Assembly: GCF_002237755.1 (NCBI RefSeq)
Contig: NZ_MWSJ01000006.1
Coordinates: 1-64,000 of the forward strand
Origin: Lysinibacillus sp. KCTC 33748
Lineage (GTDB): Bacteria; Bacillota; Bacilli; Bacillales_A; Planococcaceae
Length of the DNA stretch: 64,000 nucleotides
Direction of reading: 5' to 3'
Shown here: piece after piece, positions 1 to 11,917 of the stretch
Layout of the letters: each line of letters starts with the position of its first letter
Position numbering within the stretch: position 1 is the first letter of the stretch
Translations under genes and position numbers: made by a program
The notes under the pieces: model-generated
The model's input: only the letters and a program-made list of their open reading frames with translations
Databases searched by the model: none
What the model was told of the DNA's origin: nothing

Positions 1-48
1 GTGGTGACACATGGAGCTGACGAATACTAATCGATCGAGGACTTAACC
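1..48 (+). rRNA. 23S rRNA, 3' end (partial)
   Basis: The first bases match the conserved 3' end of Bacillales 23S rRNA, including the segment ACTAATCGATCGAGGACTTA. The gene begins outside the window. About 60 bases of spacer lead to the 5S gene, so this is the tail of an rRNA operon. The exact 3' end is approximate. Confidence 0.9.
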
Positions 49-111
49 AAAATGTTTGAAACATTCAATGCACCGTTTATCCAGTTTTGAAAGAACAATT
101 TCTTTCATATG

Positions 112-227
112 TCTAGTGATGATGGCAAAGAGGTCACACCCGTTCCCATACCGAACACGGAAGTTAAGCTCTTTAGCGCCGATGGTAGTTGGGGGCTTCC
201 CCCTGTGAGAGTAGGACGTCGCTAGGC
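112..227 (+). rRNA. rrf: 5S rRNA
   Basis: A sequence of about 116 bases has the expected 5S order: a 5' arm TCTAGTGATGATGGC, the central CCGTTCCCATACCGAACACG, and GTAGGACGTCGCTAGG at the 3' end. The two ends pair to form the terminal helix. It follows the 23S end directly and is followed by an intrinsic terminator, so no tRNA cluster follows this operon. Confidence 0.93.
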
Positions 228-236
228 ACCTTAAAA

Positions 237-267
237 AGTCGAGGATTTATTCCTCGGCTTTTTTTAT
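237..267 (+). terminator. rRNA operon terminator
   Basis: The inverted repeat TCGAGGA / TCCTCGG with a short loop is followed by a run of T. It lies 10 bases after the 5S gene. Confidence 0.85.
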
Positions 268-606
268 TTGCAGATTTTAGTAAATATTAATCCAAACAAT
301 ATTATTATGGTTCCTGCCAATTATATAGTCTTCAGGCGATGAAAGTGGGGTCGTAACACGTAAGGAGTAGATGAATTTCTACTTTACCCAAATTTTTAGC
401 GGTAATATCCACAATTCACAAATTGTTCAATGAAAACGTTTAGAATTTGAACAGTTTGTGAAGACCTTCACATTAGGCTTTATTTTTTTATAAAAAGGAG
501 TAGAATAGGAATCAGTAAGAAGTTGTTATAAAACAGTTTATCAAAAGAATCACATTTTTAGTGGTTGTTATAATACAAAAACGTATATTTGAAGGGAGAT
601 TTTACA
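268..606. other. Gene-free stretch after the rRNA operon
   Basis: I see no supported gene here. A TATAAT at about 569-574 could be the -10 element for the small gene that starts at 607. The rest is A+T-rich sequence without convincing structure. Confidence 0.5.
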
Positions 607-729
607 ATGTGGGTTATTACAGTATTTGAGAAAAAGGACGTTCGTATTTTTGAATACACAAATAAAAATGAAGCAACAAAAGCTTTAGGCGGATTTAAGA
701 AAAACGCAATTTTATCTTTCACAAAATAA
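607..729 (+). CDS. Small conserved-looking protein, 40 aa
   Basis: The ORF starts MWVITVFEKKDVRIFEYTN and ends LSFTK, 40 residues with stop at 727-729. A good ribosome site (GAAGGGAG) sits 9 bases before the ATG. The protein is basic, soluble and has no membrane segment. Its own terminator follows within 15 bases, which supports a real single-gene unit. I recall similar tiny proteins in Bacillales but cannot name a function. The ORF on the other strand over this region is the weaker candidate because it lacks a ribosome site. Confidence 0.6.
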   Translation: MWVITVFEKKDVRIFEYTNKNEATKALGGFKKNAILSFTK

Positions 730-739
730 GCTAACAAAA

Positions 740-776
740 AACTCGTAACCATGAAAATTTGGTTACGGGTTTTTAT
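740..776 (+). terminator. Terminator of the 40-aa gene
   Basis: CTCGTAACCA pairs with TGGTTACGGG (one G-T pair) and is followed by TTTTTATT. Confidence 0.75.
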
Positions 777-872
777 TATGTAGAAAAACAAAATGGTTAG
801 AGATCTAGTTTGATTTCACGATCTTACCGCACTGTTACGCGGGATAAATTTATAAAAATTCTACACTATTGC

Positions 873-1040
873 TGATTGGAGTGGAAGGCTATTCAGCTCC
901 CGTGGGAAAGCGAGACAGGCGAGACCCTTCACGGAGCGAATGTTTTTTGTGCGAAAGCGTAGTGCCAACGTAGCGGCAGCAAATGTTTTATCTGCGCGAA
1001 AGCAAAGCGAGTAGCCTAGAACTGAAATCACCCCTTCGAT
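873..1040. repeat. Dispersed Bacillales intergenic repeat, copy 1 (degenerate)
   Basis: The stretch has the look of a GC-rich dispersed repeat familiar from Bacillus-type genomes: GGAGTGGAAGG, then GGGAAAGCGAGACAGGCGAG, then GCGAAAGC units and finally CTGAAATCACC. Part of it (GTAGTG..AACGTAGCGGCAGC) recurs near 21,800. The 66-residue ORF across it (983-1183) lacks a ribosome site and I regard it as non-coding. The role of such repeats is unknown. Confidence 0.55.
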
Positions 1041-1144
1041 ATGCCGAAGCCATTAAAGAACCCCACATTCCAATGAAGGCCAACACAGGCGTAATTAGGC
1101 CACTATGCTTAAAAAAATTTTCAATGCCAATACATAGCATTTAC

Positions 1145-1173
1145 TTGCTCTTTATTTTAAAGCGTATTATAAT
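1145..1173 (+). promoter_or_regulatory. cggR promoter
   Basis: TTGCTC (1145-1150) and TATAAT (1168-1173) are separated by 17 bases, a sigma-A type promoter. The predicted start near 1180 lies just before the CggR operator. Confidence 0.7.
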
Positions 1174-1184
1174 AAAGTTGTAAG

Positions 1185-1220
1185 TGGGACATAATTTTAT
1201 ATAGTGGGACAAAAAGTAAC
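1185..1220 (+). promoter_or_regulatory. CggR operator
   Basis: Two direct half-sites TGGGAC (1185-1190 and 1205-1210) are each followed six bases later by TTAT or TAAC, with four bases between the two halves. This is the spacing of the known B. subtilis operator (CGGGAC-N6-TGTC-N4-CGGGAC-N6-TGTC). The site overlaps the first transcribed bases, so bound CggR should block elongation or initiation. Confidence 0.75.
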
Positions 1221-1250
1221 CCACGACTATTAAAAAGGGAGTAGGTTAAT

Positions 1251-2282
1251 ATGTTATCTGTACCTGAGGCACAGCAAAGGCTACTTCCAGAAATGTATCC
1301 GCTTCTACAATCGAGATATCGTATTTTGCAAACAGTTCAGCTTATGCAGCCAATTGGGCGTCGAACACTTGCAGATTCACTTAAAATGACCGAACGAGAA
1401 ATTCGTAAAGAAACGGATATTTTACGTGAGCAAGGGTTATTAGATTCTCAAAAGTCGGGTATGGTATGTACAGACGAAGGTGAAGCAGTTATTGATAAGC
1501 TACGAGCACTAGTTTATGAATGGTCTGGTCTGACACAGCTAGCTAAATTACTGGAAAACCATTTTGGCTTACAGCATGTAATTGTTGTTCCAGGTGATTA
1601 CAATGAAGACGATACGATATTAACATTGCTTGGAAAAGAGGCAGCACAACAATTTATGGCAACTAGCTTTGATGGTCAAACAGTAGCTGTTACAGGTGGA
1701 AAGTCGGTTGCATCACTTGCGCAATTTTTACATCCAGCTGATACACACAACATCAAATTTGTTGCTGCTCGTGGTGGTATTGGACATGAAATGCAAATGC
1801 AAGCCAATACACTTGTCTCAACATTTGCCATGCAGATGAATGCACAGTATCGCACGTTGTTTTTACCGGAACATTTAAGTGAGCAGGCCTATCAAGCAAT
1901 GTTAACAGAGCCAATGGTAACTGAAATGATGAATTATTATGATCATGCAGATTGTGTTATCCATGGTATTGGCTCGGCAGAGGAAATGGCTGTTCGTCGC
2001 AATTCATCGGCTGAAGATTTACGGATACTCGAAGAAAAGGGTGCAGTTAGTGAAGCATTTGGCTATTATTTCAATGCAGAAGGCGAAATTGTACATCGAA
2101 TTCGAACAATCGGTATTCAGTTTGAGCAAGTTCAAAGAAGTAAGCAAGTTATAGCAGTTGCTGCTGGTAAACAAAAAGTGAAGGCAATGCTATCGTACTT
2201 TAAGGTTGCACCAAAGCAAACCATTTTTATAACGGATGAGGTAGCCGCAAAAGCGATTGCTGAAGGTTTACCTTCTTTATAA
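1251..2282 (+). CDS. cggR: Central glycolytic genes regulator CggR
   Basis: A SorC/DeoR-family repressor of the glycolytic operon, 343 residues, the usual length. A winged helix-turn-helix lies at about residues 30-70 (GRRTLADSLKMTEREIRKE). The C-terminal sugar-phosphate binding domain fills residues 90-340, with VTGGKSVASL at the phosphate-binding loop. In B. subtilis fructose 1,6-bisphosphate relieves repression. The ATG has a good site (AAGGGAG). The gene heads the cluster, 124 bases before gapA, with its own operator upstream, which indicates autoregulation. A 71-aa ORF inside it is a shadow. Confidence 0.95.
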   Translation: MLSVPEAQQRLLPEMYPLLQSRYRILQTVQLMQPIGRRTLADSLKMTEREIRKETDILREQGLLDSQKSGMVCTDEGEAVIDKLRALVYEWSGLTQLAKLLENHFGLQHVIVVPGDYNEDDTILTLLGKEAAQQFMATSFDGQTVAVTGGKSVASLAQFLHPADTHNIKFVAARGGIGHEMQMQANTLVSTFAMQMNAQYRTLFLPEHLSEQAYQAMLTEPMVTEMMNYYDHADCVIHGIGSAEEMAVRRNSSAEDLRILEEKGAVSEAFGYYFNAEGEIVHRIRTIGIQFEQVQRSKQVIAVAAGKQKVKAMLSYFKVAPKQTIFITDEVAAKAIAEGLPSL

Positions 2283-2406
2283 ATGACTAAGGAACTCGTA
2301 TTTAAGCGGGTGTTAAAAACCTTTGAATGAGAATAAAGCCAATTGCGGATATTATAAATGTCCGAGGCAAAAATAAATTATTTAAACAATATTGGAGGAA
2401 TTGACA

Positions 2407-3423
2407 ATGGCATTAAAATTAGCGATTAACGGATTTGGACGTATTGGACGATTAGTATTTCGTGAAGCTATGAAACACGATGAAATCGAAGTGGTTGCAG
2501 TAAATGATCTAACAGATGCAGGTCAACTTGCACACTTATTAACTTATGATTCAGTACACGGTATCTACGATGCTGATGTTTATGCAGAAGGCGATTCTTT
2601 CGTAGTAAATGGAAAGAAAATTAACGTGTATGCAGAAAAAGATCCTGCTAATTTACCTTGGGGTGAACTAGGTGTTGATGTAGTACTTGAATGTACAGGT
2701 AGATTCCGCTCGATGGAAGAAGTAGGAAAACACGTTCAAGCAGGTGCAAAAAAAGCTATCCTTTCAGCTCCAGCGAAGGGCGATATGCCAACGTTTGTAA
2801 TGGGTGTTAACCATGAAGATTATAACCCTGAAACAGATGATGTTATTTCAAACGCTTCTTGTACAACAAACTGTCTAGCGCCAGTTGCAAAAATACTTGA
2901 TGAAAAATTTGGTATTGAACGTGGTATGATGACGACAATTCACTCATATACAAACGATCAACGTATCCTTGACTTCCCGCACTCTGATCCACGTCGCGCA
3001 CGTGCTGGTGCAGTGTCAATGATTCCAACAACAACAGGGGCAGCAGTAGCAGTTTCAAAAGTATTACCTCAATTAAAAGGTAAATTAGACGGCTTCTCTA
3101 TGCGTGTACCAACACCAAACGTGTCATGTGTTGACTTAGTAGTGGAGCTAAAATCAGAAGTAACAAAAGAATCCATTAATGCTACATTAAAAGAAGCTTC
3201 AGAAAAAGAGCTTAAAGGTATTTTAGGATACAACGAGCTACCATTAGTGTCAATTGACTACAATGGTAACCATAACTCTTCAACTGTAGATGGTCTTTCT
3301 ACAATGGTATTAGAAAATAGTATGGTAAAGGTTCTAGCATGGTATGATAACGAAATTGGTTACTCTACTCGTTTAATGGACTTAGCTTTATATATCGCAG
3401 AAAAAGGATTTAACAATAAATAA
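2407..3423 (+). CDS. gapA: Glyceraldehyde-3-phosphate dehydrogenase (glycolytic)
   Basis: NAD-dependent GAPDH converts glyceraldehyde 3-phosphate to 1,3-bisphosphoglycerate in the cytosol. The NAD fold opens with INGFGRIGRLVFRE. The catalytic cysteine is Cys152 in SNASCTTNC. The protein has 338 residues. I chose ATG 2407 because the upstream TTG at 2392 lies inside the ribosome site TTGGAGGAATTGACA. It sits with cggR under the CggR operator. Unlike many relatives, the gene is followed by a strong terminator before pgk. The 71-aa ORF on the other strand is a shadow. Confidence 0.97.
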   Translation: MALKLAINGFGRIGRLVFREAMKHDEIEVVAVNDLTDAGQLAHLLTYDSVHGIYDADVYAEGDSFVVNGKKINVYAEKDPANLPWGELGVDVVLECTGRFRSMEEVGKHVQAGAKKAILSAPAKGDMPTFVMGVNHEDYNPETDDVISNASCTTNCLAPVAKILDEKFGIERGMMTTIHSYTNDQRILDFPHSDPRRARAGAVSMIPTTTGAAVAVSKVLPQLKGKLDGFSMRVPTPNVSCVDLVVELKSEVTKESINATLKEASEKELKGILGYNELPLVSIDYNGNHNSSTVDGLSTMVLENSMVKVLAWYDNEIGYSTRLMDLALYIAEKGFNNK

Positions 3424-3530
3424 GTGTCATAATTCGATAACTAAAGTAAAAAGTGTGACATAATACTGCTTTTTGCGCACAAAAAGTATAGCCTTTATAA
3501 TATCTAACAGATATAATATACAAGGGTAAT

Positions 3531-3563
3531 GGAGTAAGGGAAATTTACCCTTACTCCTTTTTT
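3531..3563 (+). terminator. Terminator after gapA
   Basis: GGAGTAAGGG pairs perfectly with CCCTTACTCC across a 7-base loop and is followed by six T. It separates cggR-gapA from pgk onward. Confidence 0.88.
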
Positions 3564-3905
3564 ATACGTAATATAAAATCGACGTGCAGGTTATGCAATT
3601 GCAAGACATAGAACGTGACTTTTGCTACTATAAAGGCAAGTAAAGGGTACTCTCCATAATGTGGGTTGATGTCCGTTCCGACTGGGCGACTCCTTGAGTA
3701 CATATTTTAACAAATGTCATGTCTAACTTTTGGTGATAGGTGTGATAAAGAGTATTTCATTAAAGGTTTGGATGATACTAGCTGAAAAGGCTTGTTATAA
3801 CTTTATGTGTTGATGGAACAATAAAACAGTTACGTGAATGATGTGAGGAGCCAAGATGGGTGAATCCAGGAACTTCACGACTTAAACTTTGAAGGGGGTT
3901 TCTTC
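3564..3905. other. gapA-pgk spacer with dispersed-repeat fragment
   Basis: About 340 bases without a gene. At 3661-3693 there is a short segment (GATGTCCGTTCCGACTGGGC) that recurs near 21,740. A promoter for pgk should lie here; the TTGATG near 3812 is a weak -35 candidate but I cannot pick a convincing pair. Confidence 0.45.
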
Positions 3906-5090
3906 ATGTTAAATAAGAAGACGATGAAAGATATTGATGTAAAAGGGAAGCGCGTATTTGTACGTGTAGATTTTAATGTACCGATGGCAGATGGTGCGAT
4001 TACTGACGAAACACGTATCCGAGCAGCAATCCCTACAATTGAATATTTAGTGGAGCAAGGTGCCAAAGTCATTTTAGCCTCTCATTTAGGACGTCCAAAG
4101 GGTGAAGTAAAAGAGGATATGCGCTTAACTGCAGTAGGTGTACGTTTAGCGGAATTAATGGGTAAGCCTGTTACTAAATTAGATGAGTCAATTGGTGATA
4201 AAGTAGAAGAAGCTGTTGCAAATATGCAAAATGGTGACATTATGCTACTTGAAAATGTGCGCTTCCACGCTGGTGAAGAGAAAAATGATGCTGCATTAGC
4301 AGAGCAATTTGCAAAATTAGCGGACGTTTACGTTAATGATGCGTTTGGCGCAGCTCACCGTGCACACGCGTCAACTGAAGGAATTGCTAAACATGTACCG
4401 GCAGTATCTGGTTTCCTTATGCAAAAGGAATTAGATGTGCTAGGTAAAGCATTATCTAAGCCAGAGCATCCATTTACAGCCATTATCGGTGGTGCCAAAG
4501 TAAAAGACAAAATCGGTGTAATTGAAAGCTTATTAGAAAAAGTAGATCACTTAATTATCGGTGGCGGTTTATCATTCACATTCATTAAAGCGCAAGGCTA
4601 TGATATCGGTAAATCTTTATTAGAGGAAGATAAAATCGACTTAGCAAAATCCTTTATTGAAAAGGCAAAGGCAAAAGGCGTGCAATTACATATGCCAATC
4701 GATGCAGTTGTCGCAAACGAATTTTCAAAAGATGCTGAAACAAAAATTGTTGGTGTAGACGCTATTCCAGCAGATTGGATGGGCTTAGATATTGGTCCGA
4801 AAACGGCTGCTAAATATGCAGAAGTTATTAAAGATTCTAAATTAATCATTTGGAATGGACCAATGGGTGTCTTTGAAATGGATAAATTTGCGAATGGTAC
4901 AAAAACTGTAGCGGAAGCTATGGCAACAACAACTGGTTATACAGTAATCGGTGGCGGGGATTCTGCAGCAGCAGTGGAAAAATTTGAAGTTGCCGATAAA
5001 ATGGACCATATTTCTACAGGTGGTGGTGCATCACTTGAATTGATGGAAGGGAAAGAACTTCCGGGAATTGTGGCATTAAACGATAAGTAA
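3906..5090 (+). CDS. pgk: Phosphoglycerate kinase
   Basis: Transfers phosphate from 1,3-bisphosphoglycerate to ADP in glycolysis. Length is 394 residues, typical. The N-terminal substrate domain shows VRVDFNVPM and ASHLGRPKG. The hinge and nucleotide domain show [22 protein letters not shown] and [18 protein letters not shown] precedes the ATG. It is the first gene of the lower-glycolysis block pgk-tpiA-gpmI-eno; tpiA follows after 31 bases. Confidence 0.97.
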   Translation: MLNKKTMKDIDVKGKRVFVRVDFNVPMADGAITDETRIRAAIPTIEYLVEQGAKVILASHLGRPKGEVKEDMRLTAVGVRLAELMGKPVTKLDESIGDKVEEAVANMQNGDIMLLENVRFHAGEEKNDAALAEQFAKLADVYVNDAFGAAHRAHASTEGIAKHVPAVSGFLMQKELDVLGKALSKPEHPFTAIIGGAKVKDKIGVIESLLEKVDHLIIGGGLSFTFIKAQGYDIGKSLLEEDKIDLAKSFIEKAKAKGVQLHMPIDAVVANEFSKDAETKIVGVDAIPADWMGLDIGPKTAAKYAEVIKDSKLIIWNGPMGVFEMDKFANGTKTVAEAMATTTGYTVIGGGDSAAAVEKFEVADKMDHISTGGGASLELMEGKELPGIVALNDK

Positions 5091-5121
5091 AACGGAATAA
5101 AACATATAGGAGGCAAAAACA

Positions 5122-5875
5122 ATGCGTAAACCAATTATTGCAGGTAACTGGAAAATGTATAAAACATTTGAAGAGGCTATTCAGTTTGTCGATGCGGTAC
5201 AGGACAAAATTCCTTCAAACGATAAAGTAGACGCTGTTGTTTGTGCACCAGCACTTTACCTACCTACGCTTGTGCAAATTGCGAGTGAATCTGAGTTAGC
5301 TATTGGTGCACAAACGATGCACTATGAAAACGAAGGTGCCTTTACTGGAGAAGTTAGTCCAGCTCAGTTAGCAAGTGTGGAAGTAGACTATGTTATTTTA
5401 GGACATTCTGAACGACGTGAATATTATAACGAAACAGATGAAGCCATCAATAAAAAGGTTGCTGCAGCACTTGCACATAATATCGTACCAATTATTTGCT
5501 GTGGAGAAACGCTTGAGGAACGTGAAGCGGGAACTACTGAGCAAAAGGTTGCTCATCAAATTACAGCTGCACTTGCTGGATTTGGGGCACAAGAAGTAGA
5601 GCATATGGTAATTGCCTACGAGCCTATTTGGGCAATTGGTACAGGTAAAACAGCTACAGCAGAAGATGCTAACCAAGTATGCGGTGCAATTCGTGCAGTA
5701 ATTAAGGAATTATATAATGCTGAAACGGCCGCTGCTGTACGTATTCAATATGGCGGTAGCGTAAAGCCTGAAAACATTCAGGAATTATTATCAAAAGAGC
5801 ATATCGATGGCGCTTTAGTTGGTGGTGCAAGCCTACAACCAGATTCATATTTAAAATTATTGGAGGCGGCAGCAA

Positions 5876-5883
<8 letters not shown>
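5122..5883 (+). CDS. tpiA: Triosephosphate isomerase
   Basis: Interconverts dihydroxyacetone phosphate and glyceraldehyde 3-phosphate. The protein has 253 residues. Catalytic residues are visible: Lys11 in GNWKMYKT, His95 in LGHSERR, and Glu167 in [13 protein letters not shown]. The phosphate loop YGGSVKPEN is present near residue 212. AGGAGG lies 8 bases before the ATG. Its last codons overlap the start of gpmI by 8 bases, which suggests translational coupling. Confidence 0.97.
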
Positions 5884-8712
<2,829 letters not shown>

Positions 8713-8737
8713 GCTATTCCTTAGTAGCTTTACTGGT

Positions 8738-8778
8738 ATCGCCTCAAAGGTATGAAAATACTTTTGAGGCGATTTTTT
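8738..8778 (+). terminator. Terminator after eno
   Basis: ATCGCCTCAAA pairs with TTTGAGGCGAT across a short loop, followed by TTTTTTAT. Confidence 0.85.
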
Positions 8779-8967
8779 ATTGCTTGGGCGGTTTACAGAT
8801 GGCGGCTTTTGGAAAAGTGATCGGATCCCCAATAGAACAGAGGAAAGGCTATGCAAGTGCAATAGTTAGTCTATTATTATATATTTAATTCGTTAGTAAA
8901 ACATACATTACATATAGGGGAAAAGCTTAGAAAATGTAGAATACTATACTAAGAGGAGAGTGAAATT

Positions 8968-9492
8968 ATGAAAGTTATTGAAACAGAACGGCTTACCCTT
9001 CGTCTACAAACAACAGAGGATGCAGATTTTATCCTTGAGCTCGTGAATGATCCTTCATGGCTAGAGTTCATTGGTGATCGCGGTGTAAGAACAGTAGAGG
9101 ATGCGCGTGAATATATAGTGAATGGAGCAATTCGTACGTATGAGCAATCTGGCTTTTGTTTTTATTTAGTTGAAAGAAAAGAAGATCAAAGCCCGTTAGG
9201 AATTTGTGGTTTTGTTAAAAGAGAGTCGCTAGAAGATGTGGATATTGGTTTCGCTTTTCTTCCTAAGTATTGGGGAAAAGGGTACGCCTATGAAGCAGCA
9301 TCAGCGACATTAGCATATGGTCTAGATACACTAGGACTAAATCGTGTTGTAGCTATCACAACTCAAGATAATCATGCTTCAGGCAAGTTACTCGAAAAAA
9401 TTGGCTTACAGTTTGAAGGATTGGTTCAACTTTCCAATGATTCTGAAGACCTTAGACTTTTTTCGTTCAATAGTCACTCGAAGATATTATGA
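8968..9492 (+). CDS. GNAT N-acetyltransferase, RimJ/RimL type
   Basis: A 174-residue acetyl-CoA dependent acetyltransferase. It begins with the family opening IETERLTLRLQTTEDADF. The acetyl-CoA loop is near residues 100-110 (PKYWGKGYAYEAASATLAYG), followed by NRVVAITTQDNHASGKLLEKIG. Relatives acetylate ribosomal protein N-termini or small molecules; the substrate here cannot be read. AGAGGAGAG precedes the ATG. A second, unrelated GNAT gene follows after 16 bases, probably in the same transcript. Confidence 0.85.
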   Translation: MKVIETERLTLRLQTTEDADFILELVNDPSWLEFIGDRGVRTVEDAREYIVNGAIRTYEQSGFCFYLVERKEDQSPLGICGFVKRESLEDVDIGFAFLPKYWGKGYAYEAASATLAYGLDTLGLNRVVAITTQDNHASGKLLEKIGLQFEGLVQLSNDSEDLRLFSFNSHSKIL

Positions 9493-9508
9493 AAGCAAAG
9501 GTGAGCAT

Positions 9509-9925
9509 GTGAATATTAGAGAAGCGAATGAATTAGATTACCCGGAATTAAGAAGAATTTATTTGGAATCGCGTCGTAAAAATTTCCATTGGGCCGCATT
9601 AGAAGAAATGACTTTAGACGATTTTGATAAAGATACTATAGGAGAGCATATAATTGTAGCGGAAGAGGATAATCATCTACTTGGATTTGCTTCATTATAC
9701 TTGCCAGATAACTTTATTCATAATTTATTTATTAATCCAAATTACTTTGGAAAAGGAATAGGGGGTCACTTACTGAATGCCTCCATAAAAAAAATGAATA
9801 AACCATTAAGATTAAAATGTGTATCCGAAAATCATATGGCGTTGAAATTTTATGAGAAGAATGGTTGGAAGAAGGTAAACGAAGAAGGGGAAAAGGAAAA
9901 ATATTGGGTTATGATATTTGAATAA
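9509..9925 (+). CDS. GNAT N-acetyltransferase
   Basis: A short GNAT protein of 138 residues. It starts at GTG 9509, preceded by AAAGGTGA at a good distance; an upstream ATG at 9374 would lie inside the previous gene and gives no homologous sequence. The acetyl-CoA motif is NPNYFGKGIGGHLLNAS, followed by SENHMALKFYEKNGW near the C-terminus. The substrate is unknown. It closes the two-gene acetyltransferase unit. Confidence 0.82.
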   Translation: MNIREANELDYPELRRIYLESRRKNFHWAALEEMTLDDFDKDTIGEHIIVAEEDNHLLGFASLYLPDNFIHNLFINPNYFGKGIGGHLLNASIKKMNKPLRLKCVSENHMALKFYEKNGWKKVNEEGEKEKYWVMIFE

Positions 9926-9950
9926 AAGAACTTAGTTTCTTTCGTTTAGA

Positions 9951-10010
9951 ACTGACCCCCTAATAGGTTCACTTTTTTTAAAGTGTCACTATTAGGGGGG
10001 TAGTTTAATT
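9951..10010. terminator. Long inverted repeat after the GNAT genes
   Basis: The arms GACCCCCTAATAG and CTATTAGGGGGGT enclose a second nested pair (GTTCACTTT / AAAGTGTCA), giving a hairpin of over 20 pairs. It can terminate the acetyltransferase unit. The outer arm resembles ends of IS3-like elements, so it may derive from a lost insertion sequence. Confidence 0.6.
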
Positions 10011-10106
10011 CAACCTTCCGTATCCTTATTTATGTTGTATTATTTGGTTGGGAGGATCAAAACCTAAACCTTGATAGTATTTATTTCATTGGGAGGGAGC
10101 GGGAGC

Positions 10107-10631
10107 ATGAATTTTAATATGAAGGAAGCTATTGAAATACTGGAGCGTACACCGCAAACTTTGGAGCATTTTTTGACTGGATTATCAGATGGATGGCTGC
10201 AATGCAATGGAGCGGAAGGAACATGGAATGCTTATGAAGTGATAGACCATCTGATTGAGGGAGAGAAAAATAACTGGATGCCACGGTTAGAATTTATCCT
10301 TAAGGAAGGTGAAGGGAAGGCATTTCCTTCATTTGATCGATATGCTCACTTACACAAAGAAAATAAAGATTCTATTAAACAAGCATTATTGGACTTTAAA
10401 GGGATTAGAGCTTTAAATATAAACAAGCTTCAGACTCAACTTAAGCCTTTGCATCTAGAATGGAAAGGGTACCATCCTGATTTTGGCGTAGTAAAAGTAA
10501 GAGAATTACTTTCTACTTGGGTTGTTCATGATTTAACACATATAGCTCAAATTGTTCGAGTAATGGCCAATCGATATACAACAGATGTCGGGCCGTGGAG
10601 TGAATACTTAGGCATATTGAAAAGGAATTGA
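10107..10631 (+). CDS. DinB-like (four-helix) metalloprotein
   Basis: A 174-residue member of the DinB/YfiT superfamily. Metal-ligand histidines fit at [10 protein letters not shown] (about residue 50) and the C-terminal pair in [21 protein letters not shown] is characteristic of the fold. Members include thiol transferases and damage-induced proteins; the function of this one is unknown. I chose ATG 10107 because GGGAGGGAGCGGGAG precedes it; the ORF could extend to 10071 without a ribosome site. Confidence 0.8.
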   Translation: MNFNMKEAIEILERTPQTLEHFLTGLSDGWLQCNGAEGTWNAYEVIDHLIEGEKNNWMPRLEFILKEGEGKAFPSFDRYAHLHKENKDSIKQALLDFKGIRALNINKLQTQLKPLHLEWKGYHPDFGVVKVRELLSTWVVHDLTHIAQIVRVMANRYTTDVGPWSEYLGILKRN

Positions 10632-10650
10632 GAGATGGGCTGAAATCATA

Positions 10651-10697
10651 CAAAAGTAAACCTTCCTTCATCGTTCTAAAGGAGGGCTTACTTTTGT
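10651..10697. terminator. Bidirectional terminator
   Basis: CAAAAGTAAACCTTCCTT pairs with AAGGAGGGCTTACTTTTG. Runs of A on the left and T on the right suit termination from both sides: the DinB-like gene and the MFS gene converge here. Confidence 0.8.
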
Positions 10698-11887
10698 TAA
10701 ACATTGCCCTTCGTTTGAAAAGAAGTTTTTTGGTCTAAATGATAGCTGATAAATGTTAGCAATGAGGCAAAGATTGCGACAATTCCTCCTAACCAAGATA
10801 CATCAATAAGCTTCATATTCGTTGTGACAAAACCCCCAAGAGCTGATCCAAGTGCAATACCAACGTTTACAGAGACAGGAGTTAGAGATGAAGCTAAATC
10901 TCTCGCAGCTGGATAGTGCTTATCCGCCAAATCAATAAAATACAATTGCATGGTAGAGTTCATTGTATAAACAATAAGGGCTATAAAAGATATGTTCAAC
11001 AGTCCTAAAACAATGGAATTTGAAGAAAAATAAAATAGCCCAAGAATCATTGCTTGTATAAGAAATATATATCGAAGCTTGCCGATTCCATTACGTGTCA
11101 CCAATTTTCCACCTATTATCGTACTAAAGATTGATACTACCCCATAAAGCAAGAATACTAGACTAATATATCTTCCCGGGACAACTAGTACGTCAAGCAA
11201 CAAAGGGGTTAAATAAGTGTATACGGTATATGTAGCTCCAATACTCAAAGCTGGAATAAAAAACGCTATGATAATACGCAAATTAATTAATAAGCCAATT
11301 TGTTTCTTTAAAGAGCTTTTTGCTCCTGTTAGCCCTTTAGGTACTGTAGTTGAGCTAGCAATTAACGAAATAATCCCTAATAGAGCGGTAAACCAAAAGG
11401 TTATCCGCCAGCCACCTAATTGTCCAATAAAGGTACCAATCGGCACTCCAATTACACTAGCTATAGTAAAACCTGTAAAGATGATTGAAATAACAGGTCC
11501 TCTCTTTTCAGTTGGCATTACCTCGCTAGCAACAGCCATTGCAAGTGCAATTAAAACCCCTGTCACAACAGCAGTAAGTATTCTCGAAATAATAAGTAGC
11601 CCATACGTTGCCGATAAAGCGGATAAAATATTACCTGCAATAAATAGTACGATTAATGTGAGCATGAGTGGATACTTTGAGAATCGGCTGGATATTGCTG
11701 TTAAAATCGGCGTACCGATTGCAAAAGATATGGCAAAAGTCGATACAAGAGCGCCAGCTGTAGAGATGGAGATTTTTAAGTCGGTTGACACTTCGGATAA
11801 TAGCCCGACAATGACAAATTCACTCGTTCCAAGGACAAAGGTCAATAAAAATAAATTTAAAGTCAAAAATTTCTGCTGCTTAGTCAA
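10697..11887 (-). CDS. MFS drug-efflux type transporter
   Basis: A 12-helix major facilitator of 396 residues, DHA1 type. It opens with LNLFLLTFVLGTSEFVIVGLL, has the motif-A-like loop between helices 2 and 3, and the antiporter-like stretch GFTIASVIGVPIGTFIGQLGG in helix 5. It is similar in style to AraJ, YdhL and chloramphenicol exporters. It lies 30 bases downstream of a MerR regulator on the same strand, so it is most likely induced by the drug the regulator senses. The 234-aa plus-strand ORF over it is a shadow. Confidence 0.88.
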   Translation of the reverse strand: MTKQQKFLTLNLFLLTFVLGTSEFVIVGLLSEVSTDLKISISTAGALVSTFAISFAIGTPILTAISSRFSKYPLMLTLIVLFIAGNILSALSATYGLLIISRILTAVVTGVLIALAMAVASEVMPTEKRGPVISIIFTGFTIASVIGVPIGTFIGQLGGWRITFWFTALLGIISLIASSTTVPKGLTGAKSSLKKQIGLLINLRIIIAFFIPALSIGATYTVYTYLTPLLLDVLVVPGRYISLVFLLYGVVSIFSTIIGGKLVTRNGIGKLRYIFLIQAMILGLFYFSSNSIVLGLLNISFIALIVYTMNSTMQLYFIDLADKHYPAARDLASSLTPVSVNVGIALGSALGGFVTTNMKLIDVSWLGGIVAIFASLLTFISYHLDQKTSFQTKGNV

Positions 11888-11917
11888 AGCGATACCTCCT
11901 TCCTTACCTTTTCAAAA

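Noticed and set aside
983-1183. 66-aa ORF upstream of cggR
   Set aside because: It covers a dispersed repeat and the cggR promoter, and has no ribosome site.
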